From NCBI RefSeq assembly GCF_026230105.1, contig NC_079480.1:19944488-20008487 (forward strand): a stretch of 64,000 bases of DNA, read 5' to 3'. The notes below the pieces were generated by a model. The model worked only from the letters and a program-made list of their open reading frames with translations. It was not told the DNA's origin and made no database searches. The position numbers and the translations under genes were made by a program. The stretch comes from Diorhabda sublineata (lineage: Eukaryota > Arthropoda > Insecta > Coleoptera > Chrysomelidae). This document shows positions 52,908 to 63,896 of the stretch, piece by piece (position 1 is the first letter of the stretch; every line of letters starts with the position of its first letter).

Positions 52908-55150
52908 CCAATGAGGTCAACTGTCACTTTGTGTTAATTGAAAATTTTCAAAGTCTATCTTCCTAATTTTAAGTCGAATTCCAACATTTCTTATATATTT
53001 GAGTGAGTTCACATCTAGCTTTGTCAGATATCGTGGAATAACATCCATTGAAGCCCATTGAGGTCAACTGTCACTTTGTGTTAATTGAAAATTTTCAAAG
53101 TCTATCTTCCTAATTTTAAGTCGAATTCCAACATTTCTTATATATTTGAGTGAGTTCGCATCTAACTTTGTCAGATATCATCGAATAACATCCATTGAAG
53201 CTCGTTGAGGTCAACTGTCACTTTGTGATAATTGAAAATTTTCAAAGTCTATCTTCCTAATTTTAAGTCGAATTTCAACATTTCTTATATATTTGAGTGA
53301 GTTTGCATCTAAATTTGTCATATATCGTCGATTAACATCCATTGAAGCCCATTGAGGTCAACTGTCACTTTGTGTTAATTGAAAATTTTCAAAGTCTATC
53401 TTCCTAATTTTAAGTCGAATTCCAACATTCCTTATATATTTGAGTGAGTTCACATCTAGCTTTGTCAGATATCGTGGAATAACATCCATTGAAGCCCATT
53501 GAGGTCAACTGTCACTTTGTGATAATTGGAAATTTTCAAAGTCTATCTTCCTAATTTGAAGTCGAATTTCAACATTTCTTATATATTTGACTGAGTTTTC
53601 ATCTAACTTTGTCAGATATCATCGAATAACATCCATTGAAGCTCGTTGAGGTCAACTGTCACTTTGTGTTAATTGAAAATTTTCAAAGTCTATCTTCCTA
53701 ATTTGAAGTCGAATTCCAACATTTCTTATATATTTGAGTGAGTTCGCATCTAACTTTGTCAGATATCGTCGATTAACATCCATTGAAGCTCGTTGAGGTC
53801 AACTGTCACTTTTTGTTAATTGAAAATTTTCAAAGTCTATCTTCCTAATTTGAAGTCGAATTTAACATTTCTTATATATTTGAGTGAGTTTGCATCTAAC
53901 TTTGTCAGATATCATCGAATAACATCCATTGAAGCTCGTTGAGGTCAACTGTCACTTTGTGATAATTGAAAATTTTCAAAGTCTATCTTCCTAATTTTAA
54001 GTCGAATTTCAACATTTCTTATATATTTGAGTGAGTTTGCATCTAACTTTGTCAGATATCATCGAATAACATCCATTGAAGCTCGTTGAGGTCAACTGTC
54101 ACTTTGTGATAATTGAAAATTTTCAAATCCTATCTTCCTAATTTCAAGTCGAATTCCAACATTTCTTATATATTTGAGTGAGTTTGCATCTAACTTTGTC
54201 AGATATCGTCGATTAACTTTCATTGAAGCCCATTGAGGTCAACTGTCACTTTGTGTTAATTGCAAATTTTCAAAGTCTATCTTCCTAATTTGAAGTCGAA
54301 TTTCGACATTTCTTATATATTTGAGTGAGTTCGCATCTAACTTTGTCAGATATCATCGAATAACATCCATTGAAGCTCGTTGAGGTCAACTGTCACTTTG
54401 TGTTAATTGAAAATTTTCAAAGTCTATCTTCCTAATTTGAAGACGAATTACAACATTTCTTATATATTTGAGTGAGATGGCATCTAACTTTGTCAGATAT
54501 CATCGAATAACATCCATTGAAGCTCGTTGAGGTCAACTGTCACTTTGTGTTAATTGAAAATTTTCAAAGTCTATCTTCCTAATTTGAAGTCGAATTTCAA
54601 CATTTCTTATATATTTGAGTGAGTTTGCATCTAACTTTGTCAGATATCATCGAATAACATCCATTGAAGCTCGTTGAGGTCAACTGTCACTTTGTGATAA
54701 TTGAAAATTTTCAAAGTCTATCTTCCTAATTTTAAGTCGAATTTCAACATTTCTTATATATTTGAGTGAGTTTGCATCTAACTTTGTCAGATATCATCGA
54801 ATAACATCCATTGAAGCTCGTTGAGGTCAACTGTCACTTTGTGATAATTGAAAATTTTCAAATCCTATCTTCCTAATTTCAAGTCGAATTCCAACATTTC
54901 TTATATATTTGAGTGAGTTTGCATCTAACTTTGTCAGATATCGTCGATTAATTTTCATTGAAGCCCATTGAGGTCAACTGTCACTTTGTGTTAATTGCAA
55001 ATTTTCAAAGTCTATCTTCCTAATTTGAAGTCGAATTTCGACATTTCTTATATATTTGAGTGAGTTCGCATCTAACTTTGTCAGATATCATCGAATAACA
55101 TCCATTGAAGCTCGTTGAGGTCAACTGTCACTTTGTGTTAATTGAAAATT
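52908..55150. repeat. 17-monomer HOR of the right family, copy 2 (partial)
   Basis: This repeats 50,410-52,655. Differences include gataattggaaat (53,521), ctttttgtt (53,810), the 146-bp monomer at 53,758, gaattacaac (54,446) and gattaattttc (54,947). Homology stops near 55,157, where aaagtctatc stands in place of aaatcctatc. Confidence 0.8.
53758..53903. repeat. 146-bp monomer (gaatttaac, 1-bp deletion); first of four copies
   Basis: The c at monomer position 107 is missing, giving gaatttaacattt. The same monomer is at 58,020-58,165, 60,812-60,957 and 62,134-62,279. Spacings are 4,262, 2,792 and 1,322 bp, equal to 29, 19 and 9 monomers minus 1. It is the barcode of the right-hand HORs. Confidence 0.94.
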
Positions 55151-56460
55151 TTCAAAGTCTATCTTCCTAATTTGAAGTCGAATTTCAACATTCCTTATAT
55201 ATTTGAGTGAGTTTGCATCTAACTTTGTCAGATATCATCGAATAACATCCATTGAAGCTCGTTGAGGTCAACTGTCACTTTGTGATAATTGAAAATTTTC
55301 AAAGTCTATCTTCCTAATTTTAAGTCGAATTTCAACATTTCTCATATATTTGAGTGAGTTTGCATCTAACTTTGTCAGATATCGTCGAATAACATCCATT
55401 GAAGTCCATTGAGGTCAACTGTCCCTTTGTGATAATTGAAAATTTTCAAAGTCTATCTTCCTAATTTCAAGTCGAATTCCAACATTTCTTATATATTTGA
55501 GTGAGTTTGCATCTAACTTTGTCAGATATCATCGAATAACATCCATTGAAGCCCATTGAGGTCAACTGTCACTTTGTGTTAATTGAAAATTTTCAAAGTC
55601 TATCTTCATAATTTGAAGTCGAATTCCGACATTTCTTATATATTTGAGTGAGTTCGCATCTAACTTTGTCAGATATCGTCGATTAACATCCATTGAAGCT
55701 CGTTGAGGTAAACTGTCACTTTGTGTTAATTGAAAATTTTCAAAGTCTATCTTCCTAATTTGAAGACGAATTTCAACATTTCTTATATATTTGAGTGAGA
55801 TGGCATCTAACTTTGTCAGATATCATCGAATAACATCCATTGAAGCTCGTTGAGGTCAACTGTCACTCTGTGTTAATTGAAAATTTTCAAAGTCTATCTT
55901 CATAATTTGAAGTCGAATTCCGACATTTCTTATATATTTGAGTGAGTTCGCATCTAACTTTGTCAGATATCGTCGATTAACATCCATTGAAGCTCGTTGA
56001 GGTAAACTGTCACTTTGTGTTAATTGAAAATTTTCAAAGTCTATCTTCCTAATTTGAAGTCGAATTTCAACATTCCTTATATATTTGAGTGAGTTTGCAT
56101 CTAACTTTGTCAGATATCATCGAATAACATCCATTGAAGCTCGTTGAGGTCAACTGTCACTTTGTGATAATTGAAAATTTTCAAAGTCTATCTTCCTAAT
56201 TTTAAGTCGAATTTCAACATTTCTCATATATTTGAGTGAGTTTGCATCTAACTTTGTCAGATATCGTCGAATAACATCCATTGAAGTCCATTGAGGTCAA
56301 CTGTCCCTTTGTGATAATTGAAAATTTTCAAAGTCTATCTTCCTAATTTCAAGTCGAATTCCAACATTTCTTATATATTTGAGTGAGTTTGCATCTAACT
56401 TTGTCAGATATCATCGAATAACATCCATTGAAGCCCATTGAGGTCAACTGTCACTTTGTG
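55130..56460. repeat. 6-monomer (882-bp) repetition with gtcccttt marker
   Basis: The series attccttat, gctcgtt, ttctcat with cgtcgaataac, then gaagtcc with ctgtcccttt (55,421 and 56,303) recurs 882 bp apart. Monomers with cttcataattt and gaattccgac occur twice between them, 294 bp apart (55,606 and 55,900). The same run appears again at 59,393-59,925 and 63,213-63,745. Confidence 0.8.
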
Positions 56461-57137
56461 TTAATTGCAAATTTTCAAAGTCTATCTTCCTAATTTGGAG
56501 TCGAATTTCATTATTTCTTATATATTTGAGTGAGTTCGCATCAAACTTTGTCAGATATCGTCGATTAACATCCATTAAAGCCCATTGAGGTCATTTGTCA
56601 CTTTGTGATAATTGAAAATTTTCAGAGCCTATCTTCCTAATTTCAAGTCGAATTCCAACATTTCTTATATATTTGAGTGAGTTCACATCTAGCTTTGTCA
56701 GATATCGTGGAATAACATCCATTGAAGCCCATTGAGGTCAACTGTCACTTTGTGTTAATTGAAAATTTTCAAAGTCTATCTTCCTAATTTTAAGTCGAAT
56801 TCCAACATTTCTTATATATTTGAGTGAGTTCACATCTAGCTTTGTCAGATATCGTGGAATAACATCCATTGAAGCCCATTTAGGTCAACTGTCACTTTGT
56901 CTTAATTGAAAATTTTCAAAGTCTATCTTCCTAATTTTAAGTCGAATTCCAACATTTCTTATATATTTGAGAGAGTTCGCATCTAACTTTGTCAGATATC
57001 ATCGAATAACATCCATTGAAGCTCGTTGAGGTCAACTGTCACTTTGTGATAATTGAAAATTTTCAAAGTCTATCTTCCTAATTTTAAGTCGAATTTCAAC
57101 ATTTCTTATATATTTGAGTGAGTTTGCATCTAAATTT
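56461..57137. repeat. Singleton-rich monomers flanking the 2,792-bp duplication
   Basis: It includes atttggag, tttcattatttc, catcaaac, cattaaagcc, ggtcatttg and cagagcctatc, followed by cacatctagc and ttttaag monomers with ccatttagg and ttgtctta. The atttggag/catcaaac/ggtcatttg monomer has a close relative at 63,838-63,960, at 7,347 bp (50 monomers minus 3), so the pair marks the ends of a larger repeated region. Confidence 0.7.
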
Positions 57138-59929
57138 GTCATATATCGTCGATTAACATCCATTGAAGCCCATTGAGGTCAACTGTCACTTTGTGTTAAT
57201 TGAAAATTTTCAAAGTCTATCTTCCTAATTTTAAGTCGAATTCCAACATTCCTTATATATTTGAGTGAGTTCACATCTAGCTTTGTCAGATATCGTGGAA
57301 TAACATCCATTGAAGCCCATTGAGGTCAACTGTCACTTTGTGATAATTGAAAATTTTCAAAGTCTATCTTCCTAATTTGAAGTCGAATTTCAACATTTCT
57401 TATATATTTAACTGAGTTTTCATCTAACTTTGTCAGATATCATCGAATAACATCCATTGAAGCTCGTTGAGGTCAACTGTCACTTTGTGTTAATTGAAAA
57501 TTTTCAAAGTCTATCTTCCTAATTTGAAGTCGAATTCCAACATTTCTTATATATTTGAGTGAGTTCGCATCTAACTTTGTCAGATATCGTCGATTAACAT
57601 CCATTGAAGCTCGTTGAGGTCAACTGTCACTTTGTGTTAATTGAAAATTTTCAAAGTCTATCTTCCTAATTTTAAGTCGAATTCCAACATTCCTTATATA
57701 TTTGAGTGAGTTCACATCTAGCTTTGTCAGATATCGTGGAATAACATCCATTGAAGCCCATTGAGGTCAACTGTCACTTTGTGATAATTGAAAATTTTCA
57801 AAGTCTATCTTCCTAATTTGAAGTCGAATTTCAACATTTCTTATATATTTGACTGAGTTTTCATCTAACTTTGTCAGATATCATCGAATAACATCCATTG
57901 AAGCTCGTTGAGGTCAACTGTCACTTTGTGTTAATTGAAAATTTTCAAAGTCTATCTTCCTAATTTGAAGTCGAATTCCAACATTTCTTATATATTTGAG
58001 TGAGTTCGCATCTAACTTTGTCAGATATCGTCGATTAACATCCATTGAAGCTCGTTGAGGTCAACTGTCACTTTGTGTTAATTGAAAATTTTCAAAGTCT
58101 ATCTTCCTAATTTGAAGTCGAATTTAACATTTCTTATATATTTGAGTGAGTTTGCATCTAACTTTGTCAGATATCATCGAATAACATCCATTGAAGGTCG
58201 TTGAGGTCAACTGTCACTTTGTGATAATTGAAAATTTTCAAATCCTATCTTCCTAATTTCAAGTCGAATTCCAACATTTCTTATATATTTGAGTGAGTTT
58301 GCATCTAACTTTGTCAGATATCGTCGATTAACTTTCATTGAAGCCCATTGAGGTCAACTGTCACTTTGTGTTAATTGCAAATTTTCAAAGTCTATCTTCC
58401 TAATTTGAAGTCGAATTTCGACATTTCTTATATATTTGAGTTAGTTCCCATCTAACTTTGTCAGATATCATCGAATAACATCCATTGAAGCTCGTTGAGG
58501 TCAACTGTCACTTTGTGTTAATTGAAAATTTTCAAAGTCTATCTTCCTAATTTGAAGACGAATTACAACATTTCTTATATATTTGAGTGAGATGGCATCT
58601 AACTTTGTCAGATATCATCGAATAACATCCATTGAAGCTCGTTGAGGTCAACTGTCACTTTGTGTTAATTGAAAATTTTCAAAGTCTATCTTCCTAATTT
58701 GAAGTCGAATTTCAACATTTCTTATATATTTGAGTGAGTTTGCATCTAACTTTGTCAGATATCATCGAATAACATCCATTGAAGCTCGTTGAGGTCAACT
58801 GTCACTTTGTGATAATTGAAAATTTTCAAAGTCTATCTTCCTAATTTTAAGTCGAATATCAACATTTCTTATATATTTGAGTGAGTTTGCATCTAACTTT
58901 GTCAGATATCATCGAATAACATCCATTGAAGCTCGTTGAGGTCAACTGTCACTTTGTGATAATTGAAAATTTTCAAATCCTATCTTCCTAATTTCAAGTC
59001 GAATTCCAACATTTCTTATATATTTGAGTGAGTTTGCATCTAACTTTGTCAGATATCGTCGATTAACTTTCATTGAAGCCCATTGAGGTCAACTGTCACT
59101 TTGTGTTAATTGCAAATTTTCAAAGTCTATCTTCCTAATTTGAAGTCGAATTTCGACATTTCTTATATATTTGAGTGAGTTCGCATCTAACTTTGTCAGA
59201 TATCATCGAATAACATCCATTGAAGCTCGTTGAGGTCAACTGTCACTTTGTGTTAATTGAAAATTTTCAAAGTCTATCTTCCTAATTTGAAGACGAATTT
59301 CAACATTTCTTATATATTTGAGTGAGATGGCATCTAACTTTGTCAGATATCATCGAATAACATCCATTGAAGCTCGTTGAGGTCAACTGTCACTCTGTGT
59401 TAATTGAAAATTTTCAAAGTCTATCTTCATAATTTGAAGTCGAATTCCGACATTTCTTATATATTTGAGTGAGTTCGCATCTAACTTTGTCAGATATCGT
59501 CGATTAAAATCCATTGAAGCTCGTTGAGGTCAACTGTCACTTTGTGTTAATTGAAAATTTTCAAAGTCTATCTTCCTAATTTGAAGTCGAATTTCAACAT
59601 TCCTTATATATTTGAGTGAGTTTGCATCTAACTTTGTCAGATATCATCGAATAACATCCATTGAAGCTCGTTGAGGTCAACTGTCACTTTGTGATAATTG
59701 AAAATTTTCAAAGTCTATCTTCCTAATTTTAAGTCGAATTTCAACATTTCTCATATATTTGAGTGAGTTTGCATCTAACTTTGTCAGATATCGTCGAATA
59801 ACATCCATTGAAGTCCATTGAGGTCAACTGTCCCTTTGTGATAATTGAAAATTTTCAAAGTCTATCTTCCTAATTTCAAGTCGAATTCCAACATTTCTTA
59901 TATATTTGAGTGAGTTTGCATCTAACTTT
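57138..59929. repeat. 19-monomer (2,792-bp) tandem duplication, copy 1
   Basis: It contains, in order, gtcatatatcg, attccttat/cacatctagc, ttaactgag (57,410), gactgag (57,852), gaatttaac (58,120), tcctatc (58,243), gagttagttccc (58,438), gaagacgaattac, gaatatc (58,855), tcctatc (58,978), gagatgg (59,324), ctctgtg and gtccc (59,830). The same order follows at +2,792 bp up to gagatgg. The junction is at about 59,929, where ctaactttgtca joins tatatcg; the left copy has ctaaatttgtca, so the breakpoint is inside the monomer at positions 1-5. Confidence 0.88.
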
Positions 59930-62145
59930 GTCATATATCGTCGATTAACATCCATTGAAGCCCATTGAGGTCAACTGTCACTTTGTGTTAATTGAAAATT
60001 TTCAAAGTCTATCTTCCTAATTTTAAGTCGAATTCCAACATTCCTTATATATTTGAGTGAGTTCACATCTAGCTTTGTCAGATATCGTGGAATAACATCC
60101 ATTGAAGCCCATTGAGGTCAACTGTCACTTTGTGATAATTGAAAATTTTCAAAGTCTATCTTCCTAATTTGAAGTCGAATTTCAACATTTCTTATATATT
60201 TAACTGAGTTTTCATCTAACTTTGTCAGATATCATCGAATAACATCCATTGAAGCTCGTTGAGGTCAACTGTCACTTTGTGTTAATTGAAAATTTTCAAA
60301 GTCTATCTTCCTAATTTGAAGTCGAATTCCAACATTTCTTATATATTTGAGTGAGTTCGCATCTAACTTTGTCAGATATCGTCGATTAACATCCATTGAA
60401 GCTCGTTGAGGTCAACTGTCACTTTGTGTTAATTGAAAATTTTCAAAGACTATCTTCCTAATTTTAAGTCGAATTCCAACATTCCTTATATATTTGAGTG
60501 AGTTCACATCTAGCTTTGTCAGATATCGTGGAATAACATCCATTGAAGCCCTTTGAGGTCAACTGTCACTTTGTGATAATTGAAAATTTTCAAAGTCTAT
60601 CTTCCTAATTTGAAGTCGAATTTCAACATTTCTTATATATTTGACTGAGTTTTCATCTAACTTTGTCAGATATCATCGAATAACATCCATTGAAGCTCGT
60701 TGAGGTCAACTGTCACTTTGTGTTAATTGAAAATTTTCAAAGTCTATCTTCCTAATTTGAAGTCGAATTCCAACATTTCTTATATATTTGAGTGAGTTCG
60801 CATCTAACTTTGTCAGATATCGTCGATTAACATCCATTGAAGCTCGTTGAGGTCAACTGTCACTTTGTGTTAATTGAAAATTTTCAAAGTCTATCTTCCT
60901 AATTTGAAGTCGAATTTAACATTTCTTATATATTTGAGTGAGTTTGCATCTAACTTTGTCAGATATCATCGAATAACATCCATTGAAGCTCGTTGAGGTC
61001 AACTGTCACTTTGTGATAATTGAAAATTTTCAAATCCTATCTTCCTAATTTCAAGTCGAATTCCAACATTTCTTATATATTTGAGTGAGTTTGCATCTAA
61101 CTTTGTCAGATATCGTCGATTAACTTTCATTGAAGCCCATTGAGGTCAACTGTCACTTTGTGTTAATTGCAAATTTTCAAAGTCTATCTTCCTAATTTGA
61201 AGTCGAATTTCGACATTTCTTATATATTTGAGTTAGTTCCCATCTAACTTTGTCAGATATCATCGAATAACATCCATTGAAGCTCGTTGAGGTCAACTGT
61301 CACTTTGTGTTAATTGAAAATTTTCAAAGTCTATCTTCCTAATTTGAAGACGAATTACAACATTTCTTATATATTTGAGTGAGATGGCATCTAACTTTGT
61401 CAGATATCATCGAATAACATCCATTGAAGCTCGTTGAGGTCAACTGTCACTTTGTGTTAATTGAAAATTTTCAAAGTCTATCTTCCTAATTTGAAGTCGA
61501 ATTTCAACATTTCTTATATATTTGAGTGAGTTTGCATCTAACTTTGTCAGATATCATCGAATAACATCCATTGAAGCTCGTTGAGGTCAACTGTCACTTT
61601 GTGATAATTGAAAATTTTCAAAGTCTATCTTCCTAATTTTAAGTCGAATATCAACATTTCTTATATATTTGAGTGAGTTTGCATCTAACTTTGTCAGATA
61701 TCATCGAATAACATCCATTGAAGCTCGTTGAGGTCAACTGTCACTTTGTGATAATTGAAAATTTTCAAATCCTATCTTCCTAATTTCAAGTCGAATTCCA
61801 ACATTTCTTATATATTTGAGTGAGTTTGCATCTAACTTTGTCAGATATCGTCGATTAACTTTCATTGAAGCCCATTGAGGTCAACTGTCACTTTGTGTTA
61901 ATTGCAAATTTTCAAAGTCTATCTTCCTAATTTGAAGTCGAATTTCGACATTTCTTATATATTTGAGTGAGTTCGCATCTAACTTTGTCAGATATCATCG
62001 AATAACATCCATTGAAGCTCGTTGAGGTCAACTGTCACTTTGTGTTAATTGAAAATTTTCAAAGTCTATCTTCCTAATTTGAAGACGAATTTCAACATTT
62101 CTTATATATTTGAGTGAGATGGCATCTAACTTTGTCAGATATCGT
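59930..62145. repeat. 19-monomer tandem duplication, copy 2 (truncated)
   Basis: Markers match copy 1 at +2,792: ttaactgag (60,202), gactgag (60,644), gaatttaac (60,912), tcctatc (61,035), gagttagttccc (61,230), gaatatc (61,647), tcctatc (61,770) and gagatgg (62,116). Only a few private changes are visible, for example aaagactatc (60,438) and gccctttgagg (60,548). After gagatgg the sequence switches to the cgtcgatt type and jumps back to the equivalent of 60,820. Confidence 0.88.
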
Positions 62146-63212
62146 CGATTAACATCCATTGAAGCTCGTTGAGGTCAACTGTCACTTTGTGTTAATTGAA
62201 AATTTTCAAAGTCTATCTTCCTAATTTGAAGTCGAATTTAACATTTCTTATATATTTGAGTGAGTTTGCATCTAACTTTGTCAGATATCATCGAATAACA
62301 TCCATTGAAGCTCGTTGAGGTCAACTGTCACTTTGTGATAATTGAAAATTTTCAAATCCTATCTTCCTAATTTCAAGTCGAATTCCAACATTTCTTATAT
62401 ATTTGAGTGAGTTTGCATCTAACTTTGTCAGATATCGTCGATTAACTTTCATTGAAGCCCATTGAGGTCAACTGTCACTTTGTGTTAATTGCAAATTTTC
62501 AAAGTCTATCTTCCTAATTTGAAGTCGAATTTCGACATTTCTTATATATTTGAGTTAGTTCCCATCTAACTTTGTCAGATATCATCGAATAACATCCATT
62601 GAAGCTCGTTGAGGTCAACTGTCACTTTGTGTTAATTGAAAATTTTCAAAGTCTATCTTCCTAATTTGAAGACGAATTACAACATTTCTTATATATTTGA
62701 GTGAGATGGCATCTAACTTTGTCAGATATCATCGAATAACATCCATTGAAGCTCGTTGAGGTCAACTGTCACTTTGTGTTAATTGAAAATTTTCAAAGTC
62801 TATCTTCCTAATTTGAAGTCGAATTTCAACATTTCTTATATATTTGAGTGAGTTTGCATCTAACTTTGTCAGATATCATCGAATAACATCCATTGAAGCT
62901 CGTTGAGGTCAACTGTCACTTTGTGATAATTGAAAATTTTCAAAGTCTATCTTCCTAATTTTAAGTCGAATATCAACATTTCTTATATATTTGAGTGAGT
63001 TTGCATCTAACTTTGTCAGATATCATCGAATAACATCCATTGAAGCTCGTTGAGGTCAACTGTCACTTTGTGATAATTGAAAATTTTCAAATCCTATCTT
63101 CCTAATTTCAAGTCGAATTCCAACATTTCTTATATATTTGAGTGAGTTTGCATCTAACTTTGTCAGATATCGTCGATTAACTTTCATTGAAGCCCATTGA
63201 GGTCAACTGTCA
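62146..63212. repeat. Third partial copy (9-monomer, 1,322-bp offset)
   Basis: It repeats 60,824-61,890: gaatttaac (62,234), tcctatc (62,357), gagttagttccc (62,552), gaagacgaattac, gaatatc and tcctatc (63,092). The paired tcctatc monomers are 735 bp (5 monomers) apart, as in every other copy of this unit. Confidence 0.86.
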
Positions 63213-63745
63213 CTCTGTGTTAAATGAAAATTTTCAAAGTCTATCTTCATAATTTGAAGTCGAATTCCGACATTTCTTATATATTTGAGTGAGTTCGCAT
63301 CTAACTTTGTCAGATATCGTCGATTAACATCCATTGAAGCTCGTTGAGGTCAACTGTCACTTTGTGTTAATTGAAAATTTTCAAAGTCTATCTTCCTAAT
63401 TTGAAGTCGAATTTCAACATTCCTTATATATTTGAGTGAGTTTGCATCTAACTTTGTCAGATATCATCGAATAACATCCATTGAAACTCGTTGAGGTCAA
63501 CTGTCACTTTGTGATAATTGAAAATTTTCAAAGTCTATCTTCCTAATTTTAAGTCGAATTTCAACATTTCTCATATATTTGAGTGAGTTTGCATCTAACT
63601 TTGTCAGATATCGTCGAATAACATCCATTGAAGTCCATTGAGGTCAACTGTCCCTTTGTGATAATTGAAAATTTTCAAAGTCTATCTTCCTAATTTCAAG
63701 TCGAATTCCAACATTTCTTATATATTTGAGTGAGTTTGCATCTAA
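63213..63745. repeat. Return to the 59.4-kb series (3,820-bp offset)
   Basis: From ctctgtg (63,213) the order follows 59,393-59,925: cttcataattt, gaattccgac, attccttat, ttctcat, gaagtcc and ctgtcccttt (63,650). Private changes are ttaaatgaaaa (63,221) and gaaactcg (63,484). The switch point lies between tcctatc at 63,092 and ctctgtg at 63,213, inside one monomer. Confidence 0.82.
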
Positions 63746-63896
63746 CTTTGTCAGATATCGTCGATTAACTTTCATTGAAGCCCATTGAGGTCAACTGTCA
63801 CTTTGTGTTAATTGCAAATTTTCAAAGTCTATCTTCCTAATTTGGAGTCGAATTTCAACATTTCTTATATATTTGAGTGAGTTCGCATCAAACTTT

